A stretch of DNA of 64,000 nt from Phanerodontia chrysosporium (lineage: Eukaryota > Basidiomycota > Agaricomycetes > Polyporales > Phanerochaetaceae). Position 1 is the stretch's first letter, and every line of letters starts with the position of its first letter. The position numbers and the translations under genes are program-made. The stretch lies in the NCBI GenBank assembly GCA_001910725.1, contig MJGA01000015.1:744001-808000 (forward strand), given 5' to 3'. The notes under the pieces are model-generated. The model made no database searches. It saw nothing but the letters and a program-made list of their open reading frames with translations, and had not been told where the DNA came from. This document shows positions 11,808-23,154 of this stretch, piece after piece.

Positions 11808-13684
11808 ATGGTCGGCAAGAACGAGGATACAGTCCCAGAGGCATATCCCTATTACTGGGATAAGGAAACTAGTGACGTGCCATTCAAGGACTTCTTATCT
11901 AAGGTGAGACAGCCTTGACATGGTTAGTAGTCCCGTATATTAATATGTCATAAAACAGTACAAGCCGTCAATGGTGCAAGACGAAGGCACTAAGCCTGTA
12001 AGTAAAGCTCTCTATGAACTATCACCGCCATAATCATGAATGAATCCATGTTCACAGTGGTTATGGGTACGGAAATCCGCGCCTATGAAGGAGGACGGAG
12101 ATGCAGAGGCTGCCACAAAAGAGGCAGAAGAGCTCTGTCAGTATGATGAAATGGCCTCTGAGACGTTCTGGACTGAAACGGCTTGCGGCAGTGAAAGAAA
12201 TGACGAAACGAGTCGAAGACATTCAGGTCTGTGCTGGGAAGGTTGCTCCGGTGCATTCAAACGCTGACCACGCTGTACACAGCACAACGACGCCATTCCC
12301 GTGCGTGCGAACAAGAAAAAGGGTATCAAGAGCAAGAAGGAAATGCGCGAGGAGGTGCGTCCTCCTTTCCGAGGTAATGGTACCGACGGCAACTGTTTTC
12401 CCAGGTCCAGCGCGAAGCCGCGGAGAAGCTCAAGGACATATCCACTAAACATGGATTTGTGTCCGGAAAGTGGTATGTGAAATCGCGCCTAGGTCGGTCC
12501 CCTATGTTCGTTTACTGAATAGCTTCGGCCGTCTAGGCTAATGTTCGCACCTGCGGATAAGGTAGACGTGATATGGAATAGCGTTGCGAGTGCGTTTCTG
12601 CCACGATATGCACCCTACGATAACATGCTCACCATATGGCTCAGCTTCGCTTGTCGAGGGGCCCCTTGCTGCGACATCAGCCCACCTTGCGAAGGTGGCC
12701 ACGAGCCCGCGCGAGCCCAGTCCGAGCTACCAGCATGTTATATGCCTTTATATCCCTGATGTCTACGACAAGGATGACGTGATAGAAGTGAGTTCACAAG
12801 TTTAAGCTACTTGATTTCGACTCCATGTATGCAAACCTTCAGGTCATGAAAGTGCTCCTGAGGAGGCATGGTGTCAATCTTAGTGGTGTGAAGTCGAACC
12901 TTTACACTGCGATTGGTAGGACTCCTTCCCTCCGCCGGCACATTCAGAAAGTTTGATTAAGCGCGGAATTGTCTTCGTAGGTCTGGACAGCAAGCACCCT
13001 AGTGGTATCCAATCTACCGTGAGTACTTCACTATTGGCTGGCGACATTCGGCCCCTATTGCTCCCTATCACTCACTTTCATCTGCGCACCCTCGTCCAGG
13101 TATGGAAAAATTCCGCTCTCATGAGCGACGCCGACATGAAGGTAACGTATCACGCTCCGCCTTCTCGCCTCCCGCGAACCTCTGGCAGGCGTGGGTACCC
13201 ACGCCCTATCTGAACGCGCTCTATCAAACAGGCGCTCAAGGACGAGTTTTTCGCGGAGCTCAGCGCGTCCAGGGCTGCGGATGCTGAGAAGGCAGCGGCT
13301 GCAAAGACGGACGCAGGGACAGGTGCGGGGAAATCTGCCAAGCCCAAGCTGAAGAAGAAGCGCAACGACGACCCGTTTGTCTCCGAGGACGAGGCGGACG
13401 CCGCGCAGGAGCCTGCTCGGGCAGAAGGCACGGCACCGACGGCGAAGCCCGCGAAGCCGAAGCAGGCCCTCCGCAGGAAAGCACAGACCGGGCCCGAGTT
13501 CGAGGACGACGACGAGGGAGAGACGGCGGCCGTGGAAGTGAAAGCAGAGAAACCGGCTCCGGTTAAGAAGGCAGCGGCCGCGAAGCCCTCCTCCGGCAAG
13601 AAGAGGGCCAAGTCTTCCGGAGACGACGACGAGAGCGATGAAGATAGGCCGAAGAAAGTGACAAGGAGGGCTGGCAAGAGGTGA
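11808..13684 (+). CDS. DUF1917 / Bles03-like protein
   Basis: This resembles the Bles03 (C11orf68) family, which has an eIF4E-like fold and no established biochemical role. The ATG at 11808 opens MVGKNEDTVPEAYPYYWDKE. Introns include 11904-11958, 11998-12057, 12227-12282, 12355-12404 and 12473-12536, plus one near 12589-12645. Family blocks are KYKPSMVQDEGTKPWLWV, HGFVSGKWLMF, VDVIWNSVA, EGPLAATSAHLAKVA, HVICLYIPDVYDKDDV, LRRHGVNLSGVKSNLYTAIG and LDSKHPSGIQSTVWKNS. After the domain comes a long tail (about 13220-13684) of alternating Ala/Lys-rich and Asp/Glu-rich blocks ending KKVTRRAGKR, probably disordered and nuclear. The frame changes within exon 3 near 12170, before a helix KRLAAVKEMTKRVEDIQ. 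Confidence 0.85.
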
Positions 13685-14396
13685 CCACTGCGCAGTAAGG
13701 CTATTGTTACTAACCAGCCTTCCAGTATGCGCTCAGAGCAGACATACTACTGATTCCGTTCATTCCGCATGTTACCGGGATTATGTATTCTCATTCAAGT
13801 TTCAACTTGTATGTGCAGTATGCATCGACATGACGTGACACTGTTCGAGTATCTCGTCGGTCCGTGTCATGAGCGATTATGGGCGACTTGCACCGCCTAA
13901 GTCCACGATGAACTGAATCTCCGCGCCTCTCATTCCACAGTGACGCGCGGCCGTTCGGAATACAACCGCACTTGTAAGCACCCTCGCATCCTATGTCCTC
14001 TTCACAAATGTGCTGATAAGATGGTTGTACAGGTATAAGGTATCCGGGTGGTGTGGGTCCTAGTAAAGGCTACCATCCACATAAACTGGGAAATCAAGGA
14101 TTGCCTTTTGCCGACACATCAGGTCGGGAGGGAGAGCCATGGCGCTCAGTGGCGAGCCATTTGACCATCCGCATTAGCTTTCTTGTCTATTAGACAAGAT
14201 GGGCGACTCTTTCGGAGGCACCGTCTCATAAGCAACGGGGTCGGTCATGCCGCCCTTCATGTCGGGGTCATCTGCTGCACTACAGTGAATGCAATCCGCG
14301 CAATCGGCAAGTGTCGTTTCATGAAATTTCATTCCTGAGGACAGTCAAAAGAACGCGGGGGAAGGTAGCGCACCTCTGTCTCCGCTGTCACCCACG
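13685..14396. other. Intergenic, no gene recognised
   Basis: No open frame of note lies between the DUF1917 stop and the MIF4G start. It should contain the 3' end of one gene and the promoter of the next, both on the plus strand. Confidence 0.5.
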
Positions 14397-15889
14397 ATGA
14401 CTCCGCCCGCAAGCGTCGCCCCGCCACTGCCGCCATCCGCGCGCTGGCGACCGTGGTCGCTCCCCGTCGACAGGACCCGAATGGCGCGTGAACTCTGCGG
14501 CTTGCTCAATCGACTTACGCGGGCGCACTTCGACACCGTTGCCGACCGCATCGTGCGCTGGGCCGTTGCAGTCGAAGCAGACGGGAGCCGCACCGTGCTC
14601 GACACATTCGTGCATACCGTCTTCGCACGGGGGTTGCGCGACCCCGCTCGGATAGACCTCTATGTGGCGCTGTGCGTGCGGATCGTCGATGAGCTCGAGA
14701 GCGAGCGCAACATGTGGAAGCGGGTGGACTTGTACCACGTCGGCAACCCGTTGTGCTCGTTCGAGACCGTCATCCGCCTGCTGCCCGGTGCAGAGTTCAA
14801 AAGCGCACTCGTGGACGAAGACGTAGACCGAATGTTCGCGTTGCTTGTATTCGCCGGGGAGCTGCTCGTGCAGGGTATCTTGTACATCGAAGATGTACTG
14901 GATATCCTCGGTGTATTGCTAGAGCGCATCCGTCATTGCGATTCAAGCGCCGCGATAGGTCTTCGCCGATTCCTGCAACCCGTGCTGAAGGCCTTCAACG
15001 CGATTCACATCCTCAATTCCTTAGGGATGACACAGAAAATTCAGTATGTCCTTCAGGTGCCAGAGCTGCCGAACATGATTCGGTATACTCTCCTGGTACG
15101 TACCGTCTCTTAAGTTTGTTAAGCGTAACTTATACATCCGCCACAGAGTCTTCTCGACCAGGTCTCTTTTCCTCAACCGCCAGACGCATTCAACTCCAGC
15201 CGCGAGCGTATAGAGGTGTATGGCTTTGGGTCAGACGACGACGCCGACTCGGCGATGGAAACAGACGACGATGTCGACATGCCACGGCTCCTCCAGAGTT
15301 GCCGCGAGCGCGCTGCCATTTTCTTCGACCGACGGAGCCACAGCTTCGCGGAGCGCGCCCTGCTCGACCTGCGCCCCGAACACCGGCACTACTTCTTCCA
15401 GCAGCTCATCTCCGACGTTCTGCAGCACCACGATGTCGCAGACGCGCGCCTCGTCGGCTCCCTATGGCTGCTCGAGACGACACATCGCCTCTGCGAGGAG
15501 GACCATGCATTCTTGCGCGCTCTCGAGGCCGAGTTGTTCGCTCTTCCGGATACGGTGCTCGACGTGCCGACGCGTGTTGCCTCCTTGCCACCATGCTGCA
15601 CGAGACGCCGATGGACCTCCAGATGCTCGAGTCGCTGGTATGGCAGTCCGTCCCACCTGAAGGACAGCTCAGGAACAGGATGTTGGCGGAACTGAGGGCG
15701 AGGGAGAGGTTAGAGGTTGAAGCTGAGCAGGAGGAGGGTCGAGGCAGAATAGGTTCGATCGGATCGTCCGGGACTATCCATTTTCATCATCCGGCTCAGC
15801 ACATGCCTTCTGACCCTAGTTCTCTCATGGCGAGTGAGGTAGATGAGTACTATATGAATGAACTAGAATACTGTACAACAACGTACTAA
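14397..15889 (+). CDS. MIF4G-domain protein
   Basis: The protein carries an MIF4G (HEAT-like helical) domain, the type found in eIF4G and related translation or mRNA-decay factors. The ATG at 14397 opens a Pro-rich lead, then the domain: LNRLTRAHFDTVADRIVRW, TFVHTVFARGLRDPARIDLY, ALCVRIVDELE and later VLERIRHCDSSAAIGLRRFL. One intron lies near 15095-15147. The second half continues with an acidic patch (GSDDDADSAMETDDDVDMP) and more helices. Near 15588 one base is missing, after which the frame resumes with LATMLHETPMDLQMLESLVW and ends ELEYCTTTY, TAA at 15887-15889. It is not full-length eIF4G, having no eIF4E-binding or RNA-binding region in view. Exact subfamily is open. Confidence 0.8.
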
Positions 15890-15942
15890 ATAGCTGTAGG
15901 ATGTGCTCGACGTCAAAGATACAGTCCGATATTGCAAGATTA

Positions 15943-18900
15943 TCACGCTTCCACACTGTCGCCGTTCGGCTGAACCGAGGTCTGGTCAGCCTTGTCGGCG
16001 CCGTTCGATGGTGCTGCAGAAGCCTTTCTCCGTCTTCTGGTCTTCTCGACCTTTTCGCCATCGTCATTCGATAGGGCAGCCGTTCTCCTCTTCTTTGCGG
16101 TCTGGGTACTTGGCCCAGAGGCATCTCGAGACCGCTTGATGCCCCTCGGAAGAGCCCGTTTCCGACGCCCCTTGCCTTTGCCAGCCTCTGCCTCGGATTC
16201 CTGATCGTCGTCACTTTCTTCTTCTGGCTTATAAGCCTGTGAGTCCACTGCTAGTCGTCTACTCCTACGAGTGGGAAGAGGTCGCGCAGTAGCAGTCTCG
16301 GTGTTCTCATTGCCAGCATCGTGTTGCGTAGGCCCGTCCTCTTTCCCTGTTGAAGATTGACGGACACCAGTTGGCGCAGGGTCAACGTGAGTAGTCTTCG
16401 CGGTGCATCGGCGGCGCTTTGGCGGTGGCGGCTTCCTCTCCTCTTCACTCCCTTCGTCGTCTGAGATGGACCTGTTCGTCAGGCTGCTTCCAATAGAGAT
16501 ACGGCTGCGCGCAGGAGACCCCGCCATGGATGCAGACTCGGCCGTGGTTGCAGGCGACCTCTTTACAGCGTTCACTGCTTTCTTCGTCAACCCTAAGCCG
16601 TTGCGGCTGCTGATGTTATCCACATTAGATATTCTCCCCTTCCGGGCTGTCGCAGTGTTCCGGAATCTGATCTTCTCTCCAGGCGTAGGCAGGTAGAAGA
16701 GATCCTTATCGAGGCTCTTGCCAACAAGTTGATGAAGTATGCCCGTCAGCATTGCGAATCCTCTGATGTTAATAGCGGCTATATCCGACCGTAGTCGTCG
16801 TACGTCTTCAATATTAGGTTCGCCGTGTTCTCGGATGTCATACTCTTCCATGAGCTCAGTGTTGCTGAGAGCGCATCCAGGGACTACGAAGTGAGCACGA
16901 TGACGGTACTCGTCGATAGGAATGCTAATCTTGCGGAAACGACAGTGAGATCGGGTTACTGGGGAAGTACCTGACGCTTCGTGCGTCGGAGGTGGGACGG
17001 GTTCGGTAGACGTATCTGGCTGAGATGCTGAGTCAGATGGTGCGTGTTCTTCAGTTGGAGCTGCCGCTGTTTCTGCGTCTTGAGTGGCAGGTTGAACGGG
17101 AGGAGCGGGACGTGACGGCGGCGGCGGCGGCGGAGGAGGAGGAGGCGCAGCTCCATGATGGTGACGAAGGAATCCTTCTCGCCTGAACGCGACGGATAGT
17201 GAAGTTGCCTCGACAGATGGGACCATCGGTGACGACGGGGTATGAACAGTGAACTCGCTAGGGACAGTCGACGCGATAGATGACGCTCTAGAAACGGCAC
17301 GTGAAGCCGAAACACTGGCAGACGATGGCGGCTTCTTCGAGGCTTTGACGGACTCGCCGCCACTCAGTTCGTCCTCCTCCGAAATTTCTGAGATGGCTTT
17401 CTGTTTCCCCAGACTCTTGGCAGACTGTCGAGGCGGCACGAGTGTTTCTTCGTTTTTCGACCGAGACCGAGTCAATCGCCTGGCGGCTATGGTCGGTTCT
17501 GGAGTTGCACGCTTGCGCTTGCGCGTGGGTGTAGGAGGCAGGCACTGCCGTCGGAGACTCCACAGCAGCCTCGTCCGTACTCGGTACAATGACATTGGTG
17601 ATTGTGTCAGCGTCGAGAGCCTTAGCATCAAGAGCCTCCGATACCGTCTCACTAGTTCCAGTTATTACGATGAAAGCAATTCGGCAATGAACCAACTCAC
17701 CGTTCTTGAACATGTTCCGGAGCCTCGTCCTTCAGAGACGAGGGCTCGCCAGGATCCTCCGCTGAGGGTGCTGAGGAGTCGCCCGCATTCCCTATGAATG
17801 GACTGTCCTTTGCCTTGGATTCTTCCACCTGCGCACCGTCCACCTTGAGCTCTGTATCGGTGGCTTTGATCTCGTGTTCCGCGACGGGTGAGCTGGCTAT
17901 CTCGACGGCATTGGAAACTGTCTCCGTAGGCTCGGCATCTTTCGGGGCGACATCCAGGGGCTCGTTCGCAGCCTCTTTCGCCGCAGCAGAGGCCTCCGCA
18001 TTGCTCTCAACGTAGTCAGGATCGATATCTCCGTCTGCGTCCAGATCGGGTCGTGGTCTTCGGTATGCACAGCATCGACAGAATCAGCGAGTGGTGCGAC
18101 CGCAGGGCCCTCAGTCTCATCTTCCACATCCTTTCCACGTCCATCATCTTCTTCCGCGGTAGTTGTCGACGGACCAGTGGCCTCCTCAGGCATTGGCGCA
18201 GAGTCATCTAGGACTGGAGAGACGGAACCGGAGCTTGCCTCGCTGAAGGGAGTGAACAGCCCGCTGAGGCTCGATGGCCGGGAGAGCTTCGCCATAAGAC
18301 TTGGAGGGACAGCGCTGAGAACCTGCTGTGGCGCGGGACCCGGGCTCGTCGAGCGTGGCGATTCAGCTGGAGAGTCATGAACGCTGGCAGGATCAGGGAC
18401 AGTCGGGTCCGCGGACACTGGCATGGGGATACCAGGTTGGAGCATGCGTGTTGTTGGCGACACGGGTGTCGGCGGGTCCGCAAACTGTCCGTGCGCGGCA
18501 TGGACGTCTACCTGGATAATGGGTGCGAACTTGGGAGCATGGGATCCTTGAGTAGCAGCCTGCGCCTCGGCAGTCGTGTCTTCACCAGCAAGCTCGTTAG
18601 AAAGAGCCCCTTCGCGCTTCTTCTCATCAGCATCCTCCAGGGAAATGCCGGAGTCCTTTCGCGCATCGGCAAGCGATGTAGCGTTCTCAACGGCGAGCTC
18701 GCTCTGCTCAGCCTTCTCATCCGAAGTTGCAGGAATGCCGGCTTCTGGTACAGCACTCGGGGCTATCTCGTCTGTTACATCCATGGTAACCGATCCTGAC
18801 GGCGAGAACGAGCGCACTGACTCAACAGTGATCGACATCTCTCTGACATTGCCCGTGGACTCCGGTTCCTGCAGCGGGCATCAAGAATGAACGTGACAGA

Positions 18901-21825
18901 CACTTCTAGATACTCACCTCGGTACGACGGCCCTCGGTTTGGATCTCCACAACATCGAAGTCAGCGGCGGCAGGAGGGGTGTCTCCATGGTCCGTCGATA
19001 CTTCGACACCGTCACTGACAATGCTACGGGCGCGGAAGGTTTCCTCTTCGTCGGAAGCCTCTTCAACAATGGAGTAATCGGTCCCAGCGGGTGTTTCACC
19101 GCGATGCGTCGACACCTCAACGCCGTCACTGACGACGCTGACAGCCCTCAGCTGTGCTTCATGTGGTTCCTCGAAAGACGATTCCTCAACGTGACCCTTC
19201 TCGATAAGAGTCATCTCAATGACTTCCTCCCTCATCTCAGCGACCCGTAGTATATCCTCCGATTGTGCAGAGATAGCCTCCTCCACTACCTCAAGTTCCT
19301 TCGGTATCTCGCTAAAGTTATTGGGATCAGCAGTGTCAGCCTTGACGTCGGTGGAAGACGCTGGTTCGGGAGCATGGGTCGGTGCCACAGCATCTGACAC
19401 ACTGCCTTGAGCTGCAGAAGGCTCTGCACTGGCGGATTCATCGGCGGCGAGGTTCGCTCCAACTGCTTCGGTGCTCTGCTCGGCAGAATCGCCAGAAAGG
19501 AGGGGCCGAGTTTCGTCCCTTTCTGCAGGACCATCCGTGTCAGTATCGAAGTGCTCCGCCGCAGCCAAGACGTCAAGGAAGCCCCGAAGTGACGTGTCGG
19601 GATCGTGCTCTGCATCCGCACGACTCTCGCCCGAAGGGGTGATCGGCAGTGAGCCGAAGTCCCTATCACCGTCGACAACCGGTTCCAGTGGCTCGTGCGC
19701 GATTGTAGTCGTATCGTGAGCACTATCAGATGCGTCCTGGTTCGTATATTGCGACTCGAACTCTTCGAAAGAGAGTTCATCCTGGAAATCCGCTACTTTC
19801 GTAGCTGCGTCTGCCAACTGGCGTGAGGAAGGAGGCGTCAAGATATATCGAACTAGCTCACCTGCTGTGGTAGTCTCTTCGGTGCCAAAGATCTTCGCGA
19901 GTTCCGCGTTCCAGGTATCGGATATTCCCTCGGGAAGGTGAAACTCGTCATCAGCCGCCTCGTCATCGTCGTAAGTGGCATCAATAGGGATATCGAGGTC
20001 GCTCGTGCCCAGCGGAATCGGACCCGAGAGCTCAAGTTCCTCTTCATCATCGCTGATCTCATGGACCTCTGGCTGAGGTTTGGCGTCACTCTTGATCCTT
20101 GACGTGACCTCCTCAGCTCCTTCAGAGGAAATGTGATCTCCCGTCTCTGCCTCTTGGTGAGAGGTTGTCGGATGACCAGCCGAGAACGCCGGAGGGTTAT
20201 TCCAGTCAATATCCCCCCGTGGAGAGACCTGCAAAGGGCCTGAATCACGTTCGTGTAGGTCGAGGATAGCGGCGTTGGGATTGGTCACGGGTGGGATCGG
20301 AGTGGACGGCACCATCTCAGCAGCCTCAGGCGAGGGCTCATCGCCAAGATCGCCATACAGATCGCCCATGGAAGAATCCTCTTGGTCGACTCCGTAGGCC
20401 GCGGCAGAGTGCCCTACTCGCTTGCCTTCGTCCTCAGACTCGGGTGGCATAGAGAAGGTAGGCGCATCCTCCGCAGGAGGAGCACCGACATCATCATCTT
20501 GCACCTCAATGACGTCTGCGTCCGTTGATGGAGACCGAGGTGTAAGCACTCCAGGGGTCAGGAATTCCGCAACTTCGTCCTTCTGCGCATGCGGTGTACC
20601 AACCGGCGTAAGGTGTGAAGGGGTACGCAGACGGGCAAGATCCGGGGGGAGATCGCCTCCAGCATAGAAGTCCTCTGCGTAGGTGCGAGGGCCCTCCCAT
20701 TTGTCTGCAAGTTGTACCGACGGTAAGTCGGACTCATCCGCTTCAGCAGGAAGAAATTGCTCTGCGAGAAGAGTTCAGAGGCATCACACCAAAAATGAAA
20801 GAAACACACCCTCTGCTTCCTCATCAACATTGACCACCTCATTAGTCTCAGACGGCAACACATGGGCATCGGAAGCACCCTCGAGTGCGTCACCGCCGGA
20901 ATAGAAATCTTCGGCGTATGTGCTAGGTCCTTCCCAGGGGTCTGGTATGTCGACCGGAGGGGGGTCTTCTCTTCGGAAGCCGCTCTCGGAGGGAATTCTG
21001 GGATTGTGGCGGTTAGTCGCTACATGTAAAAGGGCAAAATATAGAGATTACTGACCTTCGTCCTCATCGTCGTCGATCTCGATGGGTCCTTCGTCACAAG
21101 CGTCCTCTTCCACGCCTCTCCTCCTCTTCCACCTCCTCTTCCTCCTCACCGGCAAGTGGTCGACATGTTTCAACTGATATTTCTGCTTCTTCGTACTCCT
21201 CGTATGCTTCTTCATCAACTTCTTCCTCTCTCTCGCTAGGCCCCGCTTCTCCTTCTTCCTCTGTCTCGTCGTTGTCGCTGTCGGAAATCTCGATAGGTGC
21301 ATCCGGGTCGCCCAAAGCCTGCGGCCCCTCGTCATCTGACTCGCTGAGTTCGTCCGAAGAGACCTCTTCCTCGCTGTGGCCTGAAGCATTGTTGGTGTGC
21401 TCCCAGTCGAAGCTGTGCTGCTCTTCCTCCACGTCCTCCTCCTCGCTCCCTGAGCCACTCTGAAGTATAGACAATTCAACCTCCTTGTCATCTAGCTCGT
21501 CTTCATCGAGCTCCTCATAAGTGGCTCGTTGCTTGCCCTTCGCGGCGCGTCGGGCTTTAATTGCAGCAAAGGAGTCTTCGCCGACCTCTTCGTCAGACGT
21601 AGACACGCTCGGGTCGGTGGCTTGCGTTTGTGAAGCCGTTCGGGACGGTTCTTGGCCCAACGCACGCCTCAGCTGGCCGGTAATGTCGCCAATCCACGCG
21701 TCGAACTCCTGCGCGCCGAATTTGTCAAACGGGTTATAGATTGGGGGACGGAGCGCAGAACGCGGAGCAATTTGCGTCGAAAGAGGCGCAGAGGACGCCC
21801 CTTTGGCTGGAAAACGACCCGCCAT
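15943..21825 (-). CDS. Very long acidic low-complexity protein
   Basis: The family is not recognised. Reading runs from MAGRFPAKGASSAPLSTQIA (start at 21825) to GDSVEA and a stop at 15943, about 1,800 residues. Introns with good ends are 20998-21055, 20762-20809, 18869-18917 and 17652-17700. The order is: a short N-terminal block with YNPFDKFGAQEFDAWIGDI; Asp/Glu/Ser-rich stretches; two WEGPxTYAEDFYxGGD motifs; two VSDGVEVST repeats; a polyproline run; one globular-looking segment (about 16950-16650) with KISIPIDEYRHRAHFVVPG and NIRGFAMLTGILHQLVGKS; then a Lys/Arg-rich tail with several nuclear-type signals. Frame changes near 21115, 18048 and 17550 each look like one lost base. It could be two adjacent genes, but the continuous coding character favours one. 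A chromatin or nuclear-envelope role is only a guess. Confidence 0.65.
17114..17147. repeat. GGC/GGA triplet run coding polyproline
   Basis: A run of GGC then GGA triplets on the plus strand reads on the minus strand as about ten consecutive prolines inside the long acidic protein. It is a simple triplet repeat and a likely place for length variation. Confidence 0.7.
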
Positions 21826-22001
21826 GTCGTGGAGGGCAGTGAGCAGAACGGAGGATACAAAGGCAGGAGAAGAAATGTTCCCGCGTCTGTCCTCCGCGCA
21901 CGATGATCGTCATGCCAAGCGGAACGCACGTGACTCGCATCACCCCCGCCGCTTTCCTTTTGCAGGTTCACTTCGCTCGTCCTCGGAGTCGCTGGTTTCT
22001 C
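21826..22001. promoter_or_regulatory. Shared divergent promoter region
   Basis: Only about 176 bp separate the start of the minus-strand acidic protein from the chosen start of oligoribonuclease on the plus strand. Both genes must therefore be driven from this short piece or from within each other's 5' ends. No clear TATA box is visible. Confidence 0.5.
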
Positions 22002-23154
22002 ATGCTGAGAGCTGCACTTCGACCCCTGCGCAACGTCCGCACTGTTTCGCTCTACGCGCAGCGTGCATTTGTATCTAGTCGCTCAATTCCTCCAATGGCC
22101 TCAGGTCCTCTCAACTTCGCCTCTGGCCCTCTCGTCTGGGTGGACTGCGAGATGACGGGTTTGAACCACAAGACGGACAAGATTATCGAGATTGCGGTGA
22201 GTGTCGATGCACAACTCCAGGAGTCATGTGCTGAAGAGCTCACAGCGATGGTAACATAGGTCCTCATCACGGACGGGAACCTCGACCTTGTCGACGAAGG
22301 CCTTGAATACGTTATACGCACCGATAAAGCTGCTCTGGACAGGTTCGTAGTATGAACCATTCCATGATTATCTCCCATTCCTCAGTCTCGCGTCAGAATG
22401 GACGAATGGTGTACAAACCAGCACGGGAAGGTATGTTTTATGTGATCTAGAGCGTTGAGACTCTTCTTCAAATGTGCTCTCTAGTCCGGCTTGACTGCTG
22501 CCTGCCTCAACTCCCCACACTCCCCAGAGTTTGTTGCTAAAGAGGTACTAGCATACATCAAAAGTGGATTCCAGAACAGCGGATCGGCGTGCTTGCGGGT
22601 AATTCCGTGCACGTAGACAAGCTGTTCCTGGCCGAGCAAATGCCAGAAGTCGTGGACTGGCTGCATTATCGGTACGGCATTCCTCTCTTAGCATTACAGA
22701 TGGCGTCTCTGACAGACTAATTTGTAGTATCGTTGGTGCGTGAAGTGCAGCCCTCCCGTCGTTTCACATGGCTGACTTCATGCGTACTCAGACGTGTCTT
22801 CTATCAAGGCGAGTATCATATGCGCATAGCAGTCTTGCATCGAAACTGAATGTTACTCAGGAGCTCTGTCGCAGATGGTATCCCAAAATTGCGCCGCCAA
22901 AGGCAGCGTCAAACGAAATAGCTCATCGGTGCGCTTTCTGCAATTCTCAATGCATCGTTCTCACGAATGTCACAGAGCACTGGATGATATTCGCAGCTCC
23001 ATTCGCGGTACTTTATCATCTCCTCTTCTTCGGCACAAATGTCTCACTGATGTCCTGATGTCCCACAGAGCTGAAATGGTACCGTGAAAACATCTTCATC
23101 TCACCAGAATCGTCCCGTTCGGCGTCATCTCCTAGATCAACGCAGGCGGTCTAA
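22002..23154 (+). CDS. REX2: Oligoribonuclease (DEDDh 3'-5' exonuclease)
   Basis: Orn/Rex2 degrades very short RNA oligonucleotides to mononucleotides; the yeast form is mitochondrial. I chose the ATG at 22002 because it opens an Arg/Ala-rich, acid-poor leader (MLRAALRPLRNVRTVSLYAQ) that looks like a mitochondrial targeting signal. An in-frame ATG at 21903 would only lengthen it. Catalytic blocks are VWVDCEMTGL (Asp, Glu), the GNSVHVDKLFL Asp block, LHYRIVDVSSIK, RWYPKIAP and the HRALDD His/Asp block. The end is ELKWYRENIFIS plus a short tail, TAA at 23152-23154. At least seven introns are needed, including an 8-nt exon (22728-22735) and a 17-nt exon (22792-22808). One A appears to be missing in the A-run at 22560-22563. 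Confidence 0.92.
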
